This document shows, piece after piece, positions 56,174 to 63,492 of a stretch of 64,000 bases of DNA. This stretch comes from an uncultured Pelagibacteraceae bacterium (GTDB taxonomy: Bacteria > Pseudomonadota > Alphaproteobacteria > Pelagibacterales > Pelagibacteraceae). The stretch covers positions 1 through 64,000 of the forward strand of contig CACMXJ010000005.1 of the NCBI GenBank assembly GCA_902617625.1. The letters run 5' to 3'. The notes under the pieces are model-generated. The model saw only the letters and a list, made by a program, of their open reading frames with translations. It did not search any database and was not told the origin of the DNA. Within the stretch, counting starts at the first letter, position 1; each line of letters begins with the position of its first letter. The position numbers and the translations under genes were made by a program.

Positions 56174-57630
56174 AAAATCTTTTCCAATACCTTTGCTGAT
56201 GAAAGCACTCCAGGTACACCTGCTCCAGGATGAGTTCCTGCACCAACAAAATAAAGTCCTTTATATATCTCAGATTTATTATGGAATCTAAAATATGCTG
56301 ATTGAGAAAATTTTGGTTGGATTGAAAAACCTGAACCATATTTTGTATTTAAATCTCTTTCAAAGTAATCAGGGGTTAAATAAAAATCTTCCACAATATT
56401 ATTTTTAAGATCTGGCATTAAATCATTTTGCATTTTATCAATAATTAAATTTTTCATTTTTTCTCCCTCAACAGACCAGTCAATTTTTGATTGATTATTT
56501 GGTACTGGGACTAAAACATAAAAGCAATCATTACCTTCGGGAGCCATACTTTTATCGGTTGCAGATGGTCTGTGAAGATAATAACTAATATCATCGTTCA
56601 ATTTTTTATTATTGAAGATGTCATCTAGATGTTCTTTATATTTATTTCCAAACTTAATAGTATGATGCTCAACATTATCGTATTTTTTTTTGGTACCAAA
56701 GTAATAAACAAATAATCCCATTGAATACTCCATTCGGTTTTTTTTCCATTTAAAAAGAAATGAATTTCTCGTATTCCCATTTAACATTTTCTCATAAACA
56801 GCAGGAGGATCAGCATTACAAATTACATTTTTAGACTGTATAATTGTCTGATCATTTAATTGAATACCAGTTATTTTTTTCTTGTTTGAAATAATTTTGG
56901 TAACTTCGTGACCTTTGATTATTTTAATCCCAACCTCATCCATTAATTTTTCAAACCCTTGAATTATATTTCCCGTTCCACCCATCGAGTAATGAATACC
57001 CCACTTTTTTTCTAGGTATAAGATTAATCCATAAATTGAAGTTGTAGTAAAAGGATTTCCCCCAACTAATAATGGGTGCATACTGAGCATTCTCCTTAAT
57101 TTTTCGTTTTCTATATACGAGGAAACTAAAGAGTAAACAGATTTATAACTTTTTAATTTTAGCAAAGCTGGCAATTGCTGCATCATTACCAATGGCTTAT
57201 CAAAGGGCACATCAGCAAGCTCTGTGAAACCTTTATCAAAAATTTTTTTTGTAAAATTAACTAATTTTTCATAACCCTTAACGTCTTTTTCATTAATCTC
57301 TTTTATTTGTTTTTTCATCTCTAGTTCATCACCAGAATAATTAAATTTTGATTTATCTTCAAAAATGAATTGATACCAAACTTTTAGTGGAGTGAGTTTT
57401 ATGTAATCTTCTGGTTTTTTTTGAAATAATTCAAATAATTCATTTATCAAATATGGAGCAGTTATTACTGTTGGACCGCCATCATAAATGAAGCCATTTT
57501 TTTTAAATACTCTTGCCCTTCCTCCGAGATCTTCATGTTTTTCGATTAAAGTAACTTTATGTCCTTTAGCTTTAAGACGTAAAGCTGCAGCTATTCCTCC
57601 AAATCCTGAACCTATGACAATGGAATTCAT
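56170..57630 (-). CDS. crtI: Phytoene desaturase CrtI
   Basis: Desaturates phytoene to lycopene. The 486-residue FAD enzyme has the N-terminal IGSGFGGIAAALRLKAKGHKV motif in shortened view, LIEKHEDLGGRARVF, and the carotenoid desaturase C-terminal signature GAGTHPGAGVPGVLSSAKV. It heads the pigment genes. No Shine-Dalgarno precedes the ATG, and AT-rich promoter-like elements lie immediately upstream, so the transcript may be nearly leaderless or come by read-through from the atp genes. Confidence 0.97.
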   Translation of the reverse strand: MNSIVIGSGFGGIAAALRLKAKGHKVTLIEKHEDLGGRARVFKKNGFIYDGGPTVITAPYLINELFELFQKKPEDYIKLTPLKVWYQFIFEDKSKFNYSGDELEMKKQIKEINEKDVKGYEKLVNFTKKIFDKGFTELADVPFDKPLVMMQQLPALLKLKSYKSVYSLVSSYIENEKLRRMLSMHPLLVGGNPFTTTSIYGLILYLEKKWGIHYSMGGTGNIIQGFEKLMDEVGIKIIKGHEVTKIISNKKKITGIQLNDQTIIQSKNVICNADPPAVYEKMLNGNTRNSFLFKWKKNRMEYSMGLFVYYFGTKKKYDNVEHHTIKFGNKYKEHLDDIFNNKKLNDDISYYLHRPSATDKSMAPEGNDCFYVLVPVPNNQSKIDWSVEGEKMKNLIIDKMQNDLMPDLKNNIVEDFYLTPDYFERDLNTKYGSGFSIQPKFSQSAYFRFHNKSEIYKGLYFVGAGTHPGAGVPGVLSSAKVLEKIL

Positions 57631-57638
57631 CTATATAA

Positions 57639-57665
57639 TTTATAGTCTTTTTTGTAAAATTGTAA
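57639..57665 (-). promoter_or_regulatory. Candidate promoter directly before crtI
   Basis: Minus-strand TTACAA (57665 to 57660) and TATAAA (57644 to 57639) with a 15-base spacer; start of transcription would fall about 2-5 bases before the crtI ATG. The -10 region is inside an imperfect palindrome CTATA-TAATT-TATAG (57631-57645). Confidence 0.35.
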
Positions 57666-57670
57666 GAGTA

Positions 57671-58168
57671 TTATGAGTTGATTTTTTTTAACTCTTCTTT
57701 TGTTTCATCCAAATTTTTTTGAAACAAGTTATCAAGTTTAGACTTATCGACTGAAGTTTTAATTATCTTTTTAACTGAGTCAACCGCAACTCTAATTGAA
57801 GCATCTTTTATTTCTTTTATTGCCGCGTCTTTCATTTGATTAATCTTATTTTCTGTCGAATTTTTTTTAATTTCTGAAGATTTATGAAATTTATCGTTTA
57901 ACTCAATAATAAGATTATCACTATCTTTTTTTGCTTGTGCTAATATTTCACTACTCACTGATTGAGCTGTATCGAGTTTTTTTTGAGCATTATCCAATAA
58001 AGTTTTAGCTTCTGTTCTTAGTTTTTCACTTTCATCAATCTCATTTTTGATATCAGAAATTAATTTATTTAATATTTCATTTATTTTTTGTGGAACCTTA
58101 AGATATATAAGACCTCCAAAGAAAATAATAAACGATACAGCTACCCAAAACGTTGCATCAATTGCCAT
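57671..58168 (-). CDS. atpF: ATP synthase Fo subunit b
   Basis: Peripheral stalk subunit linking Fo and F1. The 165-residue protein has one N-terminal membrane helix (about 5-25) and a long charged helix. I place the start at 58168 because the longer form (58204) would add a non-homologous leader and overlap atpF' more deeply; the chosen start leaves an 11-bp overlap. It is one of two b-type genes here, the usual arrangement in alphaproteobacteria. Confidence 0.93.
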   Translation of the reverse strand: MAIDATFWVAVSFIIFFGGLIYLKVPQKINEILNKLISDIKNEIDESEKLRTEAKTLLDNAQKKLDTAQSVSSEILAQAKKDSDNLIIELNDKFHKSSEIKKNSTENKINQMKDAAIKEIKDASIRVAVDSVKKIIKTSVDKSKLDNLFQKNLDETKEELKKINS

Positions 58169-58748
58169 AATATTTATCCCCGTTTCTTTTAGATAAATCA
58201 TCAACGATTGCAGAAATACTACTATTATTAACTTCCGTACCGATTAATTTCACTAGTAACTCAGACGTAGTTTCGATTGCAATTTTATTAATTTTCTCTG
58301 AAGCACCTTTTCTCAGTAAATTTATCTCTTGCTCAACTTTTTTAATTTCCTCATCAATTTGTTTATCTAAAGTTTCCTTTTTTGCATTAATTTCTTTGAG
58401 CACATTTTCTCTGGCTTCTTTAAAAATATTATTTGCCTTTAATTTACTTTTTGAAATAATATCATCATACTCTTTCAGCTTAGCTTCAGCATTTTCTCTT
58501 TGTTTTTCCGCTGCCTCAATATTCTCTTGTATCTGTGATTTTCTTAATTCTAGGTTGGTACTTATCTTAGGTAGTATTATTTTAGATAATAAAATGTATA
58601 GAATACCAAAAGTAAGTGTTAACCAAAAAATTTGTGAAATCCAGAATTCTGGATTTAATTGAGGCATACCTCCACTTTCAGCTGCAAAAACCTCCTTTAA
58701 AAAAAAGAGATTAAAAAAAATTAACTGAAAAAATATTTTTTTAATCAT
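58158..58748 (-). CDS. atpF': ATP synthase Fo subunit b'
   Basis: Second peripheral-stalk subunit, a diverged copy of b. The 196-residue protein has a signal-like N-terminal hydrophobic stretch, the GGMPQLNPEFWISQIFWL segment typical of alphaproteobacterial b', a membrane helix (to about residue 60) and a long Glu/Lys-rich coiled coil. It lies 4 bp downstream of atpE. Confidence 0.93.
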   Translation of the reverse strand: MIKKIFFQLIFFNLFFLKEVFAAESGGMPQLNPEFWISQIFWLTLTFGILYILLSKIILPKISTNLELRKSQIQENIEAAEKQRENAEAKLKEYDDIISKSKLKANNIFKEARENVLKEINAKKETLDKQIDEEIKKVEQEINLLRKGASEKINKIAIETTSELLVKLIGTEVNNSSISAIVDDLSKRNGDKYYGN

Positions 58749-58752
58749 CTAT

Positions 58753-58980
58753 TTAGAATGCAAAAAGTATGATTAACGCTACTACCAATCCAAACAAACC
58801 AGTTGCTTCTGCAAGGGCAAACCCTAAAAGCAAATTAGGGAACTGTTTCTGAGCTGCAGATGGGTTTCTCATTGCACCTGATAAGTAGTTACCAAAAATT
58901 ATACCTATACCAACACCGGCACCAGCTAGGGCGATTGCCGCTAAACCTGCTCCGATCATTTTTGCTGCTTCTAATTCCAT
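58753..58980 (-). CDS. atpE: ATP synthase Fo subunit c
   Basis: Forms the rotor ring that carries protons. The 75-residue hairpin has GAGVGIGIIFG in helix 1, the RNP polar loop (38-40) and the ion-binding carboxylate E58 in ALAEATGLF. The residues around E58 do not show the sodium-binding pattern, so it is a proton ring. A strong GGAGG ribosome-binding site precedes the ATG, as expected for the most abundant Fo subunit. Confidence 0.98.
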   Translation of the reverse strand: MELEAAKMIGAGLAAIALAGAGVGIGIIFGNYLSGAMRNPSAAQKQFPNLLLGFALAEATGLFGLVVALIILFAF

Positions 58981-58998
58981 TATATCCTCCTCTGTTAA

Positions 58999-59733
58999 TT
59001 AATGGTGTAAGTTTAATGCATCATTTAAATAGATGCAGGTTAAAATTGCAAAAACATATGCTTGAAGAAAAGCAACTAATATCTCCAGGCCTGTTAAAGC
59101 AACCGAAAAACTCAGTGGAAGCCATCCACCGACTACCCCAAGACTTATTACAAAGCCTCCGAATACTTTCATCATTGTATGACCCGCCATCATGTTAGCA
59201 AAGAGCCTGACAGATAAACTGATAGGTCTACTTAAATATGAGATAATCTCAATAACTACAATTAATGGTAATAGCACTATAGGAACTCCACTTGGCACAA
59301 ATAATTTAAGATAGCCTACACCATGTTTTATAAAACCAATTATTGTCACACCGATAAAAATAAAAGCTGCTAATATAAAAGTAACAATAATATGACTTGT
59401 AACTGTAAAGGTGTAAGGAATCATGCCAAACATGTTACAAAAAAGGACAAACATAAATAAAGAAAATATAAAAGAAAAGTATGGTTTAGCTTTAGAGCCC
59501 GCTGTATCACTAATCATTTTCGAGACAAATGTATAACTTAATTCAGCTAACAACTGGATCTTGTTTGGTAGCAATGAATTTTTTTTTGATCCAAGGTTAA
59601 ATATAACCAAAATAGCTAGTGAACTAATGACCATAAACAAACTGGCATTTGTAAATGAAATATCAAAAGCACCTACTTTAATTTCAGGTCCAATTCTATA
59701 GACCTCGAATTGTGTCATTGGATTTGCAGCCAT
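58999..59733 (-). CDS. atpB: ATP synthase Fo subunit a
   Basis: Provides the proton half-channels beside the c-ring. The 244-residue membrane protein has five or six helices and the essential arginine in SLSVRLFANMMAGH. It lies 12 bp after atpI and 18 bp before atpE. The F1 genes (atpHAGDC) are not in the window. Confidence 0.97.
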   Translation of the reverse strand: MAANPMTQFEVYRIGPEIKVGAFDISFTNASLFMVISSLAILVIFNLGSKKNSLLPNKIQLLAELSYTFVSKMISDTAGSKAKPYFSFIFSLFMFVLFCNMFGMIPYTFTVTSHIIVTFILAAFIFIGVTIIGFIKHGVGYLKLFVPSGVPIVLLPLIVVIEIISYLSRPISLSVRLFANMMAGHTMMKVFGGFVISLGVVGGWLPLSFSVALTGLEILVAFLQAYVFAILTCIYLNDALNLHH

Positions 59734-59745
59734 ATTTTTTTCGAT

Positions 59746-60015
59746 CTATTTTTGCATTTTCTTTGCAGATTTAATTACATTCATTATTCCTGCGATTACA
59801 CCTACAAAAAAAAATATTAAAATTAACCATGGTTTAGTACCAAAGGTCTTGTCTAAAATAAACCCAATAATTGTCCCTACAGCTACCGCAGAAACAAGCT
59901 CGGTGCTTAGTTTGAAAGCATTACCAATGGGAGAGGGATTGGGTTTCTTATTTTCTTTCTCAAAAGCCTTTTTTTTTGCAATTTCTAAGCGAGTTTTAAA
60001 TGGATCTTTAGACAT
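59746..60015 (-). CDS. atpI: ATP synthase assembly protein AtpI
   Basis: Helps assemble the c-ring. The 89-residue protein has a charged N-terminus and two membrane helices (about 35-55 and 63-80) with the ALSTELVSAVAVGTIIG-type AtpI pattern (here KLSTELVSAVAVG) and GTKPWLILIFFFVGVIAG in shortened view. It begins the Fo gene cluster and lies only 15 bp after smc, so an atp promoter would have to be within smc. Confidence 0.9.
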   Translation of the reverse strand: MSKDPFKTRLEIAKKKAFEKENKKPNPSPIGNAFKLSTELVSAVAVGTIIGFILDKTFGTKPWLILIFFFVGVIAGIMNVIKSAKKMQK

Positions 60016-60030
60016 TTGAAATCAGCTTTA

Positions 60031-62427
60031 TTAGGCAACCATACTTTCTGCTTTTTGAAGATCAACTGCTACAAGTTGGCTAATACCTTTCTCTGGCATT
60101 GTAACTCCATATAGTCTGTTCATTTTAGACATTGTTAAAGCATGGTGGGTAACAATTATAAATTTAGTGTCAGTAATTTTTGTAAGTTCATCAAGCAAAT
60201 TACAAAATCTTGTGACATTCGCATCATCAAGAGGTGCATCTACTTCATCTAATACACAAATTGGAGATGGATTAGTTAAGAAAACGGCAAAAATTAATGA
60301 AAGCGCAGTAAGCGCTTGTTCTCCACCCGATAATAAAGTTATTGATTGGAGACGCTTACCAGGAGGACTCACCAACATCTCTAGTCCTGCCTCTAGTGGA
60401 TCATCAGCATCTACTAATTCAAGTTTGGCGCTTCCACCATTAAATAGTTTTGTGTAAACCTCATTAAATTTTCTATCAACTTTATCAAAAGCCTCAATTA
60501 ATCTTTCTCTCCCTTTTTGATTAAGCTCATTGATACTTTCTTTTAATTTTACTATTGCTGTTACTAAATCGACCCGATCGCTCTCCATTTTTTTAATTTC
60601 AGTTTCATACTTATTTGTTTCTTCATCTGCTTTTAAGTTCACCGAACCTAGTTTTTCTCTTTCTTGTTTTTTTTTGTCTAATAAGTCCTCTTGATTTACA
60701 GCATCGGGCAGTTCCTCAACTCCAAAAAGATTTGAATTTTCTAAAATATTTTCCTCAGATAAATTTAATTCGGAATTAATTCTATCGATTAAATCATTTT
60801 TTCTCTTTTTTAGTCCCTCAACTGTTGCACCTGAACTTGCTTTTCTCTCTCTAATCTGAATTGATTGCTCTTGGATTTCATTCAATTGTAATCTTAAATT
60901 TTCTATTTTTTCATCTGTTGAATTAATAATTTCTTCATTTTCTTTTTTTTCTTCTTCAGAAATTCTTAAACCTTCAGTTATTTGACCTTTTTTTTCTGCC
61001 TGTAATTTTGGTTGATTATCTAATTTACTTAATTGATCATTCAATTTACTTCTTCTATCGGTGAGCTGGGAAACCATTTTTTCAGAATTTAATAATAGGT
61101 TTTTCCAACTTTCTATCTCTGTATCAATTACTTTAATTCTTTCGTTTCTCTTTACAGACTCTTTTTTTATATTTTCATTTTTACTATAACTCCCAGCATA
61201 TGCTTCAATCAAAAGCTTACAATTATCAAGCGCTGAAATTGCTTCTTGATTTTTTTGTGAATTAATAAGTTCTTTAACTTTTTCAATTTCACTTCGTAAT
61301 TTATCTTTAGAGGTGTTCAAATCATTATCAGACTGTTTTTCAGTGTCATAATATTTGGAGTCAATTTCTATTAACTCATTTTTTTCTTCTTTTAATCTTT
61401 TTTCATTTGAGTTCGCATCGATTACTATTCCTTTTTCTCTACTGATATCTTCCTCAAATGTTTGAAGTGTTTTTTTTATATTTTCAATTTCATCTTGTAT
61501 CCTTGTGTTTTCTTCGTCCAGACTTTGTAGCTCAAGATTAAGTCTCTGTATTTTAGATAAGTTTTCAATATTCTTTTCCCTTAATGGTGTGACTTTTTCA
61601 GTTTCAGTCTTTATTAAATTTTCAAGATCTGCGATCTTATTATTAAAGTCTGTTACTTCAGTCTCTGCTTCAACATTAATCTCATTTTCTATTTTTATTT
61701 CTTTATCAATTTCTAATAATTTTAAATAATATAAGCCTGCTTCTATCTTTTTTATTTCTTCAGACATATTTTTATATCTTGCTGCTTCTTCAGCTTGTTT
61801 TTGAAGATTAACAAGTTGCCTTTCTTGTTGGCGCCTTAATTCATCTGCTCTTTTAAGATTATTTTCAGCAGCGTTTAGTCGTAATTCAGCTTCATGCCTT
61901 CTTACATGTAATCCTGAAATTCCTGCAGCTTCTTCTAAGATTGCCCTTCTATCGGCTGGTTTAGCTGTAACGATTGCACCTATACGACCTTGGCTTATCA
62001 TCGATGGAGAATGTGCTCCAGTTGATAGATCTGCAAAAAACATTTGAGCATCACGGGCTCTAACTTCTTTATCATTTATATAAAATTTTGAACCTTTATC
62101 TTTTTCTATTTTTCTTCTTACGTTTACTTCATCCAATTCTCTATATTGAATTGGCCCTTCATTTTTTTCATTAGTTACAGTCACAGATACCTCTGCAATA
62201 TTCTTGGATGCTTTGTTAGATGTTCCAGAAAATATTACATCCTCCATTCCTGATCCTCGCATACTTTTTGCTGATGTTTCTCCCATGACCCATCTTAAGG
62301 ACTCAACAATATTTGATTTTCCACATCCGTTAGGACCAACTATTCCAGTTAAACCATTTTCAATTAAAAAATTAGTTTTATCAGCGAAAGATTTAAATCC
62401 GTTCAATTGGATTTTTTTAAACTCCAT
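60031..62427 (-). CDS. smc: SMC chromosome-segregation ATPase lacking a hinge domain
   Basis: ABC-type ATPase that organises the chromosome. Both halves of the head are present: Walker A GPNGCGKS (31-38), the R-loop/Q-loop region ISQGRIG (144-150), the signature LLSGGEQAL (698-706) and Walker B ICVLDEVDAPLDDAN (723-737). Between lie only about 450 residues of charged coiled coil, and the total is 798 residues against about 1150 for canonical SMC. No globular hinge with its conserved glycines is seen; the middle of the coil has just a short stretch without heptads (about 385-420, including EAISALDNCKLLIEAYAGSYS). The frame is open throughout, so it is not a frameshift fragment. Confidence 0.92.
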   Translation of the reverse strand: MEFKKIQLNGFKSFADKTNFLIENGLTGIVGPNGCGKSNIVESLRWVMGETSAKSMRGSGMEDVIFSGTSNKASKNIAEVSVTVTNEKNEGPIQYRELDEVNVRRKIEKDKGSKFYINDKEVRARDAQMFFADLSTGAHSPSMISQGRIGAIVTAKPADRRAILEEAAGISGLHVRRHEAELRLNAAENNLKRADELRRQQERQLVNLQKQAEEAARYKNMSEEIKKIEAGLYYLKLLEIDKEIKIENEINVEAETEVTDFNNKIADLENLIKTETEKVTPLREKNIENLSKIQRLNLELQSLDEENTRIQDEIENIKKTLQTFEEDISREKGIVIDANSNEKRLKEEKNELIEIDSKYYDTEKQSDNDLNTSKDKLRSEIEKVKELINSQKNQEAISALDNCKLLIEAYAGSYSKNENIKKESVKRNERIKVIDTEIESWKNLLLNSEKMVSQLTDRRSKLNDQLSKLDNQPKLQAEKKGQITEGLRISEEEKKENEEIINSTDEKIENLRLQLNEIQEQSIQIRERKASSGATVEGLKKRKNDLIDRINSELNLSEENILENSNLFGVEELPDAVNQEDLLDKKKQEREKLGSVNLKADEETNKYETEIKKMESDRVDLVTAIVKLKESINELNQKGRERLIEAFDKVDRKFNEVYTKLFNGGSAKLELVDADDPLEAGLEMLVSPPGKRLQSITLLSGGEQALTALSLIFAVFLTNPSPICVLDEVDAPLDDANVTRFCNLLDELTKITDTKFIIVTHHALTMSKMNRLYGVTMPEKGISQLVAVDLQKAESMVA

Positions 62428-62434
62428 TAGGAGT

Positions 62435-63010
62435 TTATATCAGTTTTTCCAGCGATTTTTTTAAATTTTTATAATTAAGGGTTTTCTCAAACTTTTTGTT
62501 ATTAATAATAATCGTAGGAGTAGCATTAACCTTAAATTTTTTAGTACCTTCGATTCGATCGTTTAACACATAATCCTCTATTTTTTTATCATTTATACAT
62601 TTTTCAAAATCTAAATCGAAGCCTTGATTTTTAATGAATGTTTTTAAATTATCATTAATTTCCTCCACATTTTTCCCTCTGACCCATGCTTGTTGATTTG
62701 AATAAAGGCTGTTTAAAATTTTCAAACTTTCATTACTTTTACATTGAGAAATTTTTGATGCATTAAAAGCGGCTACATCTAGAGGAAAGTGCCTAAATTC
62801 AATTTTGACTAAACCAGTATCGATATAATCTTTTTTGAGTTGAGGATATACGTTTTTGTGAAAATCTGCGCAATGACTACATGTTAAAGATTCATAAGCG
62901 ATTATTGTAATCTTCGCATCCTTATTTCCTGCTATGATTCTATTTCCTTCAGCATTTGAAATACTTATCGACCCAAAAAATAAGATTATTATTAAAAATA
63001 TTTTTTTCAT
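62435..63010 (-). CDS. DsbA-family periplasmic thiol-disulfide oxidoreductase
   Basis: A 191-residue protein with a signal peptide (cleavage after SNA, about residue 20) and a DsbA/DsbG-like thioredoxin fold. The active site is CSHC (C44, C47) in ESLTCSHCADFH, followed by the EFRHFPLD strand, and the cis-Pro region NATPTIIINNKKF. It probably oxidises or isomerises disulfides in the periplasm. It overlaps dciA by 4 bp and lies 7 bp before smc. Confidence 0.92.
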   Translation of the reverse strand: MKKIFLIIILFFGSISISNAEGNRIIAGNKDAKITIIAYESLTCSHCADFHKNVYPQLKKDYIDTGLVKIEFRHFPLDVAAFNASKISQCKSNESLKILNSLYSNQQAWVRGKNVEEINDNLKTFIKNQGFDLDFEKCINDKKIEDYVLNDRIEGTKKFKVNATPTIIINNKKFEKTLNYKNLKKSLEKLI

Positions 63011-63492
63011 TTTGTTTTAAACACTTTTGATAAATTTATTAAAGATTTCTTTATTTTTTCATTTTTAACACTATTTATCTTTTTTTGATAATCATGATTT
63101 GTCACATTATAGGAGCTTTCATCACTTGTAGAGGGTTTAATTTTTTCGTCATCAAAACTTGTTAGTTTAATTTTTTCAACAACAGAATAACCAAATAAAT
63201 TATTTAATTTTTCCAAAATACCTTTTCTTGAATATTCCAGTTCAACTTCATGCCCCCTTTTAACATTGATCAACAAAGTGCTAACACCTAACTTATTAGA
63301 ATTTTTAAAAGACTTGGGGTAACAAACTTTAAATAAATTTTCTCCAACAATATATTTCCAATTATTGATAGTTTCGGAGTACACGTGCCCTTTCTTATTG
63401 ATGACTTTTTTGATATTTTTTGGCAAAGTGTCTTTAAAGGATCTTAAGCCTTGAATGCTATTTCTCTGCTTAGTATATTTTTTAAATTGCAT
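63007..63492 (-). CDS. dciA: DciA-like helicase loader (DUF721 family)
   Basis: DciA proteins recruit the replicative DnaB helicase in bacteria lacking DnaC/DnaI. The 161-residue protein has the DUF721 core: WKYIVGENLFKVCYPKSF, LLINVKRGHEVELEYS and the hydrophobic ILEKLNNLFGYSVV helix, followed by a disordered tail. I use ATG at 63492; a TTG four codons earlier would place it in the divergent mutY gene. Position between mutY and the dsbA-like gene is usual in alphaproteobacteria. Confidence 0.85.
   Translation of the reverse strand: MQFKKYTKQRNSIQGLRSFKDTLPKNIKKVINKKGHVYSETINNWKYIVGENLFKVCYPKSFKNSNKLGVSTLLINVKRGHEVELEYSRKGILEKLNNLFGYSVVEKIKLTSFDDEKIKPSTSDESSYNVTNHDYQKKINSVKNEKIKKSLINLSKVFKTK

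Noticed and set aside
52384-57630. Proteorhodopsin gene near the retinal genes
   Set aside because: No frame in the window has seven helices with a retinal-lysine motif; blh and crt genes stand alone here.
60031-62427. SMC as a frameshifted or truncated pseudogene
   Set aside because: One uninterrupted frame contains both Walker A and signature/Walker B regions with correct motifs, so the missing hinge is an internal deletion in a gene that still looks functional.
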